Shown here: positions 9,263 through 19,677 of the stretch, piece by piece
Numbering within the stretch: the stretch's first letter is position 1
Layout: every line of letters starts with the position of its first letter
Assembly (NCBI GenBank): GCA_003279855.1
Contig: QCGO01000001.1
Coordinates: forward strand, 372,001-436,000
Length of the DNA stretch: 64,000 bases
Direction: 5' to 3'
Origin: Prochlorococcus sp. AG-388-E21
GTDB taxonomy: Bacteria; Cyanobacteriota; Cyanobacteriia; PCC-6307; Cyanobiaceae
Position numbers and translations under genes: made by a program
Notes under the pieces: generated by a model
What the model was told of the DNA's origin: nothing
Databases searched by the model: none
Seen by the model: the letters and a program-made list of their open reading frames with translations, nothing else

Positions 9263-9490
9263 TAACTATAAATTATGAAAATAGAAAAGTTTTTGAAAAA
9301 AATAAAAAATATCTAAAACTTAATTTTTATAAATCATTCAAAATTTTATAATGAGAATAAATTTAATAATAAGCAAGAGACTCTATAACTAGCTCTTTTG
9401 TTTTGAGTGTTTTAACAATAATTTATAAGAAAATAAAAGAAAAAATAATATATAATTTCCTTACTGCAAACAAATTATTGTTTAATTCAT

Positions 9491-10492
9491 ATGATAAAAG
9501 GTAAAAATATTTTAATAACAGGAGGTAATTCTGGGATTGGTTTTTTTACCACAATGAACTTGTTAAAGTCCCAAAATAATTTATATATTCCAATAAGATC
9601 ATTATCTAGAAAAGAAGAATTTTTATTTAAACTTATAAAGTATTTTGATAAAGAATATCTAGAAAAATATTTAAACCTTATTGAAAATATTGATTTATCT
9701 AATTTGGAAAATATTCAAAAAGTTAGAGATTTTCTAATCAGAAAAAATATTTCTTTAGATGTGGTTATTTTAAATGCAGGCTTACAATATACTGGAGCTT
9801 TTTATCCTAAAGTCTCAAAACAGGGTGTTGAACTAACTTTTGCTGTTAATCATCTTGCGCACTTTTATTTAGTTAATATTCTTATGGAACTAATAAATAA
9901 TAAAAATGAATCTAGGATAATTATTACATCATCGGATGTTCATGATCCAAAGAGTTCAGGAGGAAATGTTGGTGAGAAAGCAGGTTTAAATAATTTAGTA
10001 AATTTTAAAGAGGAAATTACAGGAAATTATACAAATTTTAATTCTGACAAGGCTTATAAAAATAGTAAATTATGTAATATTTTATTTGCTAAGCAACTTT
10101 CAAAAAGATTACAAATTAAATCTAGTAAAATATCAGTTATTTCTTGGGCTCCTGGTCTTGTGATTCCTAATGAGGATTTGGGCTTTTTCAGATATAGTAT
10201 TAAATTTAATATCTTTGGATATATTGTTTTTTCAATTATTGCAAAAAATATTTTAGGAATATCTGAAAATGTAGAAAATGCAGGAAAGTTGCTTTCTGAT
10301 ATCGTTTTTAATACTGATTTCAATAATATTAAGTACTTACATTTAAGCAATAAGCTTGTCTTTTATAAAAAACATAAATTACTTAAAAGTGATGTTAGTA
10401 AGGAAGCTAGTCAAGAAGAACTTGCTTTAAGACTTTGGAGTTTTAGTGAGGAATTATGCCGATCATTTGGATTCGTTTCTTTCAATATTTAA
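9491..10492 (+). CDS. POR-like short-chain dehydrogenase
   Basis: A 333-aa SDR of the long, protochlorophyllide-reductase/retinol-dehydrogenase-like type: ILITGGNSGIGFFTTMNLL at residues 7-25, LDVVILNAGLQYTGAF (NAG strand), FAVNHLAHFYLVNILM, Ser in IIITSSDVHDP, and the Y-x-x-x-K dyad in KAYKNSKLCNILFA. The NAG-NHLAHF-SS-YxxxK series is shared with light-dependent protochlorophyllide oxidoreductase, but POR-specific Cys residues are not obvious, so the substrate is left open. A TATAAT hexamer lies at 9451-9456. The 3' end overlaps the convergent mscS by 30 bases. Confidence 0.8.
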   Translation: MIKGKNILITGGNSGIGFFTTMNLLKSQNNLYIPIRSLSRKEEFLFKLIKYFDKEYLEKYLNLIENIDLSNLENIQKVRDFLIRKNISLDVVILNAGLQYTGAFYPKVSKQGVELTFAVNHLAHFYLVNILMELINNKNESRIIITSSDVHDPKSSGGNVGEKAGLNNLVNFKEEITGNYTNFNSDKAYKNSKLCNILFAKQLSKRLQIKSSKISVISWAPGLVIPNEDLGFFRYSIKFNIFGYIVFSIIAKNILGISENVENAGKLLSDIVFNTDFNNIKYLHLSNKLVFYKKHKLLKSDVSKEASQEELALRLWSFSEELCRSFGFVSFNI

Positions 10493-11494
10493 TGTTTGAG
10501 TTGGGAATGCAAATTCTATTTTATTTAAAGAAAATTCTTCAATAATTTTTAAGTTAATACTTTGTTGTGCTTCCATAGCAGCTAAATAATTATTGGTTGG
10601 GATGTAATAAACTAGTTCAAAATTAAGACTGAAGTCTCCAAAATCTGTAAAGTGACATCTATCAAAAGAAGCATCTTTAGTTTCTTCAATGATTTTTTGT
10701 ATTATTTTTGGAATCATTTTCATCAGGGATGGAGAAGTTTCATAAACTACTCCTAATTTATGAACTAGTCTCCTTTTCTTCATCTGAGCATAATTTGAAA
10801 TGATCCCATTAGTTAATGCACTGTTACTCATAACTATTACTTCTCCATTAATACTTCTTATTCTTGAAGATCTTACCCCTACTCTCTCTACCATTCCTAA
10901 TACGCCATCTGACTTTATAAATTCCCCTTTTTGAAAAGGTTTATCAAGCAAAATTGTAATGTATTCAAAAAATTCTTGCACTGGATCTTTTAATGCTAAA
11001 CCTGCCCCGATACCACCTGCGCTAAGCAAAGCCCAAATTGCGGTCATTTGTACTCCTATATTTTGTAAGAAAAATATTGATCCTATGGTCCAAGTAAAAG
11101 CTTTAATTAAAGGTGTTAATGATGAGATCATTGAACTAATTGAAGAATCATCAATTTTTGCTGTAGATTCTGTTAGCGATCTTATTAATACTTTATTTAG
11201 AGCTTTAATGATAATTATTAATATAAGTAATTTTTGAATATTTAATAGTACAGATATAAAAGTTATTTCATCAGTAAAAAAATAATCAATTGCGAAATAG
11301 GCTGATAGAAGAAAACCTATTGGTCTTAAAATTCCAGAAAGTGTTTCAAAAATAAAATCATCAAAATTTGTTTTTGTTCTTTTAGAAATCCTTTTAAAAA
11401 TAACCTTGGAAATTTTCGATATTATTATTGATAATATTATTCCAATAAGAAATATAGAAATTGCCAAAAGCAAGTTTTCCGTAAATAATTTCAT
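10463..11494 (-). CDS. mscS: MscS-family mechanosensitive ion channel
   Basis: A 343-aa inner-membrane channel for release of solutes on hypo-osmotic shock. There are three to four N-terminal hydrophobic helices. The pore helix and beta domain follow in the family order: ALLSAGGIGAGLALKDPVQEFF, then ITILLDKPFQKGEFIKSDG and VGVRSSRIRSINGEVIVMSNSAL, which is the conserved MscS beta-domain signature. It overlaps the end of the POR-like SDR gene (tail to tail). Confidence 0.9.
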   Translation of the reverse strand: MKLFTENLLLAISIFLIGIILSIIISKISKVIFKRISKRTKTNFDDFIFETLSGILRPIGFLLSAYFAIDYFFTDEITFISVLLNIQKLLILIIIIKALNKVLIRSLTESTAKIDDSSISSMISSLTPLIKAFTWTIGSIFFLQNIGVQMTAIWALLSAGGIGAGLALKDPVQEFFEYITILLDKPFQKGEFIKSDGVLGMVERVGVRSSRIRSINGEVIVMSNSALTNGIISNYAQMKKRRLVHKLGVVYETSPSLMKMIPKIIQKIIEETKDASFDRCHFTDFGDFSLNFELVYYIPTNNYLAAMEAQQSINLKIIEEFSLNKIEFAFPTQTLNIERNESK

Positions 11495-11567
11495 ATCTAA
11501 TAAATTCTTAAATAACCAATATTTAAAGTTTAAATTATCTCTAAAAATAAACCAGTCTTAATTATCT

Positions 11568-12125
11568 TTAATTTTTGATAATATTTCTAATTTCTTTAAA
11601 TTCTTTTCTATCTGAGGTTTTACAAATTTCGAAAATTATTGATTCAGTTGTAGTAATAATTGCTCCTTTATGAAGCATTCTTTGGAGTGCTATTTCGTGA
11701 TCTGAATTATTTCTACTTCCCATTGCGTCAGATATGATTAGTACTTCATATCCTTTTTTTAAAAATTCTAGAACACTTTGTTGAATACAAATGTGTGTTT
11801 CAAATCCGCAAATTATCAAATTACTAATTTTTTTATCATGAAGTTCCTCAAAAAGAACTTTACTAGTAGCTAAGCTGAAATCCATTTTTTTAATATTAGT
11901 AAAACCTACTTTGGGTAATAACTTTGGGATTGTTTTACCCAGTTTAAGAGGGTTTTGTTCTGAGACAAATATGTTCTCATCCAGGATTTGGTAAGCGCTT
12001 AATAGCTTTTGAATATTTTTGATTATTGAATCTTTGTTGTTAATTGGGGATATAATTTTTTCCTGAATATCTACTAATAGTAAAGCGTTTTTGATTGGTA
12101 ATTCGCTTTTAGAAGAATGAGTCAT
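11568..12125 (-). CDS. Isochorismatase-family cysteine hydrolase
   Basis: A 185-aa hydrolase with the Asp-Lys-Cys triad of the family: Asp in ALLLVDIQEKI near residue 19, Lys in IKKMDFS, and the nucleophile Cys in GFETHICIQQSVLEFL, preceded by the usual cis-peptide region. Relatives hydrolyse nicotinamide, isochorismate or carbamates; the substrate cannot be told here. It sits between mscS and fur, on the opposite strand to fur. Confidence 0.8.
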   Translation of the reverse strand: MTHSSKSELPIKNALLLVDIQEKIISPINNKDSIIKNIQKLLSAYQILDENIFVSEQNPLKLGKTIPKLLPKVGFTNIKKMDFSLATSKVLFEELHDKKISNLIICGFETHICIQQSVLEFLKKGYEVLIISDAMGSRNNSDHEIALQRMLHKGAIITTTESIIFEICKTSDRKEFKEIRNIIKN

Positions 12126-12249
12126 TAATTTCTTTTCTAAAATATTTAAAGATATACCTTAAATATAGATATGTTTTTAATGTAATCTTTTAGAGTAACT
12201 TTAGTAAATATTTATTAGTTAAAAGTTGATTTAGTCTCATCAATAGCTA

Positions 12250-12262
12250 TTATTGAGAATAA
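12250..12262. promoter_or_regulatory. Possible Fur-type inverted repeat ahead of fur
   Basis: TTATTGAGAATAA is a 5-3-5 dyad 15 bases before the fur start. Its AT-rich dyad resembles Fur/PerR boxes and would fit autoregulation, but it is short in a very AT-rich genome. Confidence 0.25.
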
Positions 12263-12276
12263 GTGTTGCTCTTTAG

Positions 12277-12729
12277 TTGTCCTTTCCTTCTCAATATCAA
12301 GCTATTACATCTCCTTTAGGAGATGACTTACATAAAGATGGTAAGAGATTAACTCCCCAAAGACTTAAAGTTTTAAATTTATTTGAGAATATTGGAGCAG
12401 GTAATCATTTAAGTGCGGAAGAGGTTCATGAAAAACTAATTAAATCTAGTTCTAAAGTTTCCCTCGCAACAATATATAGGACTTTGAGACTTCTCGTGCA
12501 AATGGGGTTATTACATGAATTAGAGCTTAGTGAAGGCGGACATAGATATGAATTATTAAGTAATGAAACACCAGATCATCATCACTTAATTTGTATAAGA
12601 TGTGGAAGAACTGAAGAATTTGAAAGTGATGAAGTATTGAAGGCCGGGAAAGTCGCCGCTAAAGTTAATGGTTTTAAACTTATTGAATCTTCTTTAAATG
12701 TTAGAGCTATATGTCCTAATTGTATTTAG
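12277..12729 (+). CDS. fur: Ferric uptake regulator family repressor
   Basis: A 150-aa Fur-family metal-dependent DNA-binding protein. The N-terminal winged helix contains RLTPQRLKVLNLF and VSLATIYRTLRLLVQMGLL (recognition helix about 62-77). The regulatory His cluster DHHHLICIRCG follows. Two structural-zinc pairs are intact: Cys106/Cys109 (CIRC) and Cys146/Cys149 (CPNC). The start is TTG, giving MSFPSQYQAITSPLGDDL. It probably controls iron or oxidative-stress genes; Fur versus PerR cannot be decided by eye. Confidence 0.93.
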   Translation: MSFPSQYQAITSPLGDDLHKDGKRLTPQRLKVLNLFENIGAGNHLSAEEVHEKLIKSSSKVSLATIYRTLRLLVQMGLLHELELSEGGHRYELLSNETPDHHHLICIRCGRTEEFESDEVLKAGKVAAKVNGFKLIESSLNVRAICPNCI

Positions 12730-12735
12730 CAGAAA

Positions 12736-13668
12736 CTAAGTTAAAGTTCCTCCGCAACTTGATCCGGCCCCTGCTGTGCAAGCAAAGCAATGTTCCTTAA
12801 CAGCTACTCCATAATCAAATTTAAATGATTTACTCATTAAATCAGAAAGTGTCTTTGGACCTTTATTTCCTTTAAGATTTATTTGCTGATTAAAGTCACA
12901 ATCATAGATTTGCCCTTGCCAATTAACACTTAACGTTCTTTTACACATAAGATTTTCTAAATTATTTTTATTAAAATTATCTTTAAGTAATTTGTAATAT
13001 GAATCAAGTTTATTTTCTCTATTAAGAGAATCTGCGTATCTATTAATTGGCATATTGGTTATTGTATAAAGATTATTAAATGAAATATTGTACTTTTCAA
13101 AAAGTATTCTTTTATAGTCTTCTTCTAGGATTTTTTGTGATGGAGGAAGAATAGGATTTACGGGATTATAAACTAGATTTAATTGAAGTCCATCTTTTTG
13201 CTTCCCATATCCTAAATCATTAAGTATTTTTAAAGCGTTAATACTTTTATCAAAGACTCCATAACCCCTTTGCAATTCTACATTATCCTTTTCATAGCAG
13301 GGGAGTGATGCTATTACTATTACGTTATTCTTAGCAAGAAACTGGGGTAAGTCTTCGAATCCATCTTCAAAGAAAATTGTTAAATTACATCTATCAATAA
13401 TATCAATATTTTTATCACTTAAAGTAGTAATTAAATTTCTAAATTCAGGATGCATTTCTGGCGCCCCCCCGGTAATATCTAAAGTTTTAATTTTATATTT
13501 TTCTATAACTTTTGGAATGAGTGAAATTATTTTATAAGACATCTTTTCGCTACGTAATGGGCTTGAATTTACATGGCAATGTTTACAAGCCTGATTACAT
13601 TTAAGGCCAATATTTATCTGGAGTGTTTCAATATGTTCTTTCTTAATTAAAGGAAAACTATCTATCAT
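12736..13668 (-). CDS. arsS: Arsenosugar-biosynthesis-type radical SAM protein (ArsS-like)
   Basis: A 310-aa radical SAM enzyme. The 4Fe-4S motif C-x3-C-x2-C is at Cys24/Cys28/Cys31 (CNQACKHCHVNSSP), followed by LDITGGAPEMHPEFR. The C-terminal DUF3641-type domain carries CKRTLSVNWQGQIYDCDFNQQ and ends in HCFACTAGAGSSCGGTL. That combination is the ArsS layout, an enzyme that adds a 5'-deoxyadenosyl group to dimethylarsenite during arsenosugar synthesis. The usual partner arsM (As(III) methyltransferase) is not next to it. The stop is 6 bases from the convergent fur. Confidence 0.82.
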   Translation of the reverse strand: MIDSFPLIKKEHIETLQINIGLKCNQACKHCHVNSSPLRSEKMSYKIISLIPKVIEKYKIKTLDITGGAPEMHPEFRNLITTLSDKNIDIIDRCNLTIFFEDGFEDLPQFLAKNNVIVIASLPCYEKDNVELQRGYGVFDKSINALKILNDLGYGKQKDGLQLNLVYNPVNPILPPSQKILEEDYKRILFEKYNISFNNLYTITNMPINRYADSLNRENKLDSYYKLLKDNFNKNNLENLMCKRTLSVNWQGQIYDCDFNQQINLKGNKGPKTLSDLMSKSFKFDYGVAVKEHCFACTAGAGSSCGGTLT

Positions 13669-13704
13669 GATGTGGGAAGTTCTTAATTACATTTTAAGTA
13701 AATA

Positions 13705-14922
13705 TTAATTAAGTATTAGTTTTTTTAATTTTGATCTATTTTTTGCAAACTTAATAAACCAATTTAAATATTCCTTAGGACCATTCTGAAAAATCATATC
13801 GAACTTTAAGTTGTCATCCTCATCACTTATACCTTCTAGACCAGATATTTTTGTAGAAGGTCTATAAACTTCTCCTGAACTACTATCAACGAAAATTATT
13901 TTATTATTACTCTTAAACTCTTTTCCTAGTAATTGTATGAATTCTAAGAAAGATCGATCACTCCCTCCTCTTGAGTAACCATTATTTGGAATTTTTTGGG
14001 ATGTAACTGTGTCACCAATCCCAATAATTGTTGGCATATCTTCTGTTTTTATATATTTTTTGCAGAAATTTACTTTTTCTATTAAAGATTTAGGAGAGTC
14101 TCTAAAATTAAAGTTTCTACCAAATGGAGCTTCACCAGTAGTACTATAAATAAATTTATTTAATAAAAAGAGAACTCCCGAGTCTTTGACTGCACCTTTA
14201 ATAAGTAACTGTATGTCCGTTGATCCAATATCATTTTTACTAGAAAGTTTTATTATTTCATTTCCATCTTTACTCCCTAGATTTGGAGATATGTGAAGAA
14301 AAAATGAGTTTTCAAGTCCTTGAGCTTTGGCTTCGTAAATAATTTCATTCATCATATCTTCAAAGCTTTTTTGAATAAGTTTTCTTTTTTCAGAATCATC
14401 TTTTACTAAATCGAAAAGGCTATTAAAATTTATTGTTGGAGAGAACCTCGTTTTACATATCGATTTTGAAGCATGAGAATTTATTTCTTCTTGACTGAGA
14501 TTAGGAAAAAATTTCTTTACTATTTGTTCAAAGCTAGGCCTCATTAAGTCAGGAACTTTGGCTAAGAAATCGACCTCTTCTTTTGATACTCCCTCAAAAC
14601 TTATTTCCCCATTATTATCTTGATATTCGACCCCGCATGCAGCTAAACCTCTTAAATAAAGACCTTTTTCTTTTGGCTGATCAATACTTCTTAGGCTCCT
14701 TTCAACTATTCTGTTAACCCCTCTTGGCCCTTCATGTTCTCCGCAAGTTAAAACATAAAATTCTTTTTTTAAATTTTTAACGGCAAATATGAATTTCGAT
14801 TCCAGTTTTCTTGTCATTGGGTCTTTTACCAATGGAATACATACTCCATCTATATCTTGAATAAATAAGATATTTTTAGAATTAATTACTGTTTCTTCAA
14901 AATCTAAATTAATGTTTTCCAT
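13705..14922 (-). CDS. stpA: Glucosylglycerol-phosphate phosphatase (StpA-like)
   Basis: A 405-aa HAD-like phosphatase of the salt-tolerance StpA/GgpP family, which in other cyanobacteria dephosphorylates glucosylglycerol-3-phosphate to the compatible solute glucosylglycerol. Visible hallmarks are the N-terminal FIQDIDGVCIPLVKDP (DxDG nucleophile motif), VLTCGEHEGPRGVNRIVE, FFLHISPNLG, IIGIGDTVTSQ, GGSDRSFLEFIQLLG and FVDSSSGEV. All match the StpA order. It starts about 150 bases from a divergent 508-aa gene. No GgpS synthase is present in the window, so the natural substrate in this strain is open. Confidence 0.83.
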   Translation of the reverse strand: MENINLDFEETVINSKNILFIQDIDGVCIPLVKDPMTRKLESKFIFAVKNLKKEFYVLTCGEHEGPRGVNRIVERSLRSIDQPKEKGLYLRGLAACGVEYQDNNGEISFEGVSKEEVDFLAKVPDLMRPSFEQIVKKFFPNLSQEEINSHASKSICKTRFSPTINFNSLFDLVKDDSEKRKLIQKSFEDMMNEIIYEAKAQGLENSFFLHISPNLGSKDGNEIIKLSSKNDIGSTDIQLLIKGAVKDSGVLFLLNKFIYSTTGEAPFGRNFNFRDSPKSLIEKVNFCKKYIKTEDMPTIIGIGDTVTSQKIPNNGYSRGGSDRSFLEFIQLLGKEFKSNNKIIFVDSSSGEVYRPSTKISGLEGISDEDDNLKFDMIFQNGPKEYLNWFIKFAKNRSKLKKLILN

Positions 14923-15074
14923 TTTCTATTATAAAAATCCCATCTCTTTTGAATCCATAATAAAGCTTGAACTTGAAAATATAAAATTCAATATTTATAT
15001 TAAAACGATTTGCGATGGCAATAAATTGGTTTAATGTATAAAAATGCTATTTATAGAAAATATTAAGATAATTT

Positions 15075-16601
15075 ATGGATAAAAAGAACAAAATGAATAA
15101 TAGTTTTTTTAGGCAGTTAAATAACAAAGAATCTTTTTATTCATTGTTAGAAGACATTGAAAGCTGCAAAGTGGGATTCTATAGTGTTGGATTATATCCA
15201 GCATCATTAGCATATAACTGTGCAATGCATTCTGAGTCAAATAATATTCTTTTAGCTCCAAGACCAGGAAGAGATTTATTAGGTGCTTTTTCTAAAGATG
15301 TTCTAGCCAATATGGAACACAAAATAATAGAAAAAGTAGAAGGTATGGGAAATTACTTTTTTGAGGGTAAAAGTAAGACTAATACACTTGAAGATCTTCT
15401 TCAAAAATGTAAGATCGTTATTCTCGCTTCAAATAGTAATCACATACAAAATGATATTCGTTATGCCATAGAATTAAGAAAATCTTTAAATCGTGAAAAT
15501 GTAGTTCTTGCATGTCTTGTGGGCTCTTTTTGTTTTGATGATGAAGATGAAAAACCATATATTTTATGTGATCAATATCCTGATTTAGCTTTCTTTACAG
15601 GCTTTCATCGTCATGGTGCATTACGAAACCCTAAAGATAGTTTTACCGCTAATTTTTGTCATCCTGACTCATTAACAGCTCTAATTGGTGCAAGAATTTT
15701 AAATCAATTATCTCCAAATATTCAAGTATCCCCTGGAGTTCATAATATTGAATGCCAGTACATTAAGTCCATAAAAAATATTTCTTCAATATTCGCAGGG
15801 TTTGTTACTAACTTTCATTCAGAAAAGCCTGGAATGTTGCCCACAATCAATACTGTTTTATTAACTCAGTGCTTGGATCAAGCAGCTACTGTTTCTTTAA
15901 AAGTTAGAAAAGAAAATAAATTTCAAAACTTAAATTTTTCATTGAAAGAACTTGGATATGGTGAAGATATTATTATCGCTAAAGAAAATCTTGGGAACAA
16001 ATATGTTGAATCAGCTGATTATACTTTTTCTCAACTAAATGCTGTTAAAGCTGATGTTTTAGGGAGCATGTCGTTGCCAATAGAGGGAAATCCAACAAGG
16101 AATTTTCAGGCAGGACAAGTTTTATCAGATATGCTTTTAAGACTAAAGAGATGTCCTAATGATGTTGGTGAATTTATTAATTGGTGTGAAAAATTTAGCT
16201 TAGGTCAAGGAGGCCTTGAGGGCCTAAAATCACTAGTATATTGGCCCAAAATTTACAGGGAATTTAATATTAAAAATAATAATTGCTCGATGATTAATCT
16301 AATTTATTTATGCTTTAATGCAAAAGCTGAAGAAAAAAAAGATATTTATGAAGTATTAATTAATTCAGATGCAATAACTAATTTTTGTCAGGAATCTGTA
16401 AAGCCTAATTTATGTTTAGAACTAAATTATAAACTTCAAGGAATAGATATTTTTGATAATAAAAAATTATTTTATGAGAAATTAATTTCAAATAATAATA
16501 AAATTAATTTTGAAAAAAAGTTATATGAAAAATTATCTTCAAAAAAAAATCCAAACTACATTAAAGCAATAAATATAATAAATAAATACTTCACTAATTA
16601 G
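15075..16601 (+). CDS. Uncharacterised 508-aa protein divergent from stpA
   Basis: I do not recognise a named family. Residues 30-70 (CKVGFYSVGLYPASLAYNCA...ILLAPRPGRDLLGAF) look like a degenerate Rossmann beta-alpha-beta start. Residues about 118-135 (CKIVILASNSNHIQNDI) resemble the second strand region of dehydrogenases such as GpsA or 6-phosphogluconate dehydrogenase. The middle is rich in conserved-looking Gly/His/Cys (ANFCHPDSLTALIGARIL, GVHNIECQYIKSI), and the C-terminal 120 residues are Asn/Lys-rich and looser. It is placed head to head with stpA, which suggests a link to compatible-solute phosphate metabolism; this is inference only. Confidence 0.75.
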   Translation: MDKKNKMNNSFFRQLNNKESFYSLLEDIESCKVGFYSVGLYPASLAYNCAMHSESNNILLAPRPGRDLLGAFSKDVLANMEHKIIEKVEGMGNYFFEGKSKTNTLEDLLQKCKIVILASNSNHIQNDIRYAIELRKSLNRENVVLACLVGSFCFDDEDEKPYILCDQYPDLAFFTGFHRHGALRNPKDSFTANFCHPDSLTALIGARILNQLSPNIQVSPGVHNIECQYIKSIKNISSIFAGFVTNFHSEKPGMLPTINTVLLTQCLDQAATVSLKVRKENKFQNLNFSLKELGYGEDIIIAKENLGNKYVESADYTFSQLNAVKADVLGSMSLPIEGNPTRNFQAGQVLSDMLLRLKRCPNDVGEFINWCEKFSLGQGGLEGLKSLVYWPKIYREFNIKNNNCSMINLIYLCFNAKAEEKKDIYEVLINSDAITNFCQESVKPNLCLELNYKLQGIDIFDNKKLFYEKLISNNNKINFEKKLYEKLSSKKNPNYIKAINIINKYFTN

Positions 16602-16705
16602 TACAATACTTACTAAAATTATCTTAATCAATTGAGTTGCTCTTATCTATTATTTACTTATCTTAATTTCAGAGTTAGACTTATTAAGTTAAAGTAGGTT
16701 TTTTT

Positions 16706-17365
16706 TTGAATAAAGAATTATCACATCGCTCTCCTGAACTGAAAGCTCTTGGTTGGAACCAAGAAGATTTATCAAGGTATGAAGATTTATGGGACTATAG
16801 TCAAAGATGGGGATTGATAAATCTAGAAAGAGAAGACAGACAATTTTTGAAAAAAGCAGAGAAGTTACTTCCTAAAATTCAAAATAAAAAAGCATCTGTA
16901 AAAAAATCTATTGAAGAGAAATCTTATTATTTATGGTTAAATTTCTATCTTGAAGAAATTAAAATTTTTAGTGAATCTAATGTGCCCAAAAAACAAGTAA
17001 GTGTTTGGACTATTTTGATTGAAGAGGAGTTGAAACTTCTTAAAGAGCTACAACCTGTAATGGGATTACCAGATACTTTGAAGGCTAAAAATTTGTTCGT
17101 TAATAGAAAACAAATTATTGAAAAAGCTTTTAAAGAATACGATGCTAAAAATAATAACGAGCCTTTTGATTTTATTAATATATTTAATAAATCTGAAAAA
17201 GATGTGAGTAAAAGCTGGAAATCTATTATTGAAAAAGATCCTGATGCAAACAAAACTTTCCCTATTGTTGACAGTAATAATGTAAAAGATTTGAGATCTG
17301 AAATAAATGAAGATTTAAAATCATTTATGAGGGGAAATTATCCATCATTAAAAGAGGATTTATAA
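16706..17365 (+). CDS. Conserved hypothetical protein, 219 aa
   Basis: A soluble, highly charged, helix-rich protein without membrane segments or obvious motifs. The N-terminus reads MNKELSHRSPELKALGWNQ, with aromatic clusters (LWDYSQRWGL, YYLWLNFYLEE). The start is TTG after a run of T. It precedes metY by about 70 bases on the same strand. Function unknown. Confidence 0.75.
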   Translation: MNKELSHRSPELKALGWNQEDLSRYEDLWDYSQRWGLINLEREDRQFLKKAEKLLPKIQNKKASVKKSIEEKSYYLWLNFYLEEIKIFSESNVPKKQVSVWTILIEEELKLLKELQPVMGLPDTLKAKNLFVNRKQIIEKAFKEYDAKNNNEPFDFINIFNKSEKDVSKSWKSIIEKDPDANKTFPIVDSNNVKDLRSEINEDLKSFMRGNYPSLKEDL

Positions 17366-17410
17366 AGATTTATCTTCTTTATATTTATTTTTAGGAAGTT
17401 TTTAAGTTAA

Positions 17411-18766
<1,356 letters not shown>

Positions 18767-18780
18767 ATAATGGAGATTCT

Positions 18781-19671
18781 TTGGCTTTAATAATACCTAG
18801 CAATTATCACAAGATTAGTGATGTAGAGAAAAATCATATTTCTTGGATTGAACCAGATTTGGCTGAAAGACAGGATATACGACCATTAAGGATTGGTATT
18901 TTAAATATCATGCCTCTTGGTAAGCAATATGAATTTAATTTATTACATCCTCTTGGTTTGTCCCCTCTTCAAATTGAGCCTGTTTGGATCAAGTTAAAAA
19001 CTCATTCATATAAAACATGGGATCTTAACCATTTAAATAATCTTTATACAACTTGGGAGCAGGCAAATGATCCAGAACCATTAGATGGAGTAATTATTAC
19101 CGGAGCACCTGTTGAGCATTTGGCTTTTGAAGAAGTTAAATATTGGGATGAATTCGTAAATATTACTAATGAAGCAAAAAATTCATGTGCAAGCACCCTT
19201 GGGTTGTGCTGGGCAGGATTCGCACTTGCTTATTTGGCAGGCGTTAATAAAGAAGTATTTGATAAGAAATTATTCGGGGTATTTCCATTAAAGAGTCTCG
19301 CCCCAGGTCATCCTTTAATGGGTACGCAAGATGATGAGTTCATTTGTCCTCAAAGTAGATTTGCAGGGTTACCTGATCTTGAAATGGAAGAAGCTCAAAA
19401 AGAAGGGAAATTGAATTTGCTTGCATATGGCAAGGATGTTGGTTACACAATATTTGAAACCAAAGATCAAAAACAACTCATGCACTTAGGTCATCCTGAA
19501 TATACAGTGCATAGAATAATTAGCGAAATTAACAGAGATAAAGAAAAGGGAGATGTACCTCCTCCTGAGAATTTTGATATTAATTCTTCAAATACATCTT
19601 GGAGATCTCATAGGAATCTCCTTTTCCAGCAATGGCTATGGTTTTGTTATCAGCAAGTTAGTCTCAGTTGA
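18781..19671 (+). CDS. metA: Homoserine O-acyltransferase of the MetA family, probably acetyl-specific
   Basis: Activates homoserine for methionine synthesis. A 296-aa MetA-family enzyme with nucleophile Cys in TLGLCWAGFALAYLAG and the His-Glu pair in LGHPEYTVHR. The specificity residue after ITGAPV is Glu (residue 112), which in studied MetA proteins favours acetyl-CoA, whereas Gly gives succinyl-CoA. That agrees with the upstream metY, which uses O-acetylhomoserine. The TTG start lies 14 bases after metY. The name homoserine O-succinyltransferase would therefore be misleading here. Confidence 0.92.
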   Translation: MALIIPSNYHKISDVEKNHISWIEPDLAERQDIRPLRIGILNIMPLGKQYEFNLLHPLGLSPLQIEPVWIKLKTHSYKTWDLNHLNNLYTTWEQANDPEPLDGVIITGAPVEHLAFEEVKYWDEFVNITNEAKNSCASTLGLCWAGFALAYLAGVNKEVFDKKLFGVFPLKSLAPGHPLMGTQDDEFICPQSRFAGLPDLEMEEAQKEGKLNLLAYGKDVGYTIFETKDQKQLMHLGHPEYTVHRIISEINRDKEKGDVPPPENFDINSSNTSWRSHRNLLFQQWLWFCYQQVSLS

Positions 19672-19677
19672 ATTTAA

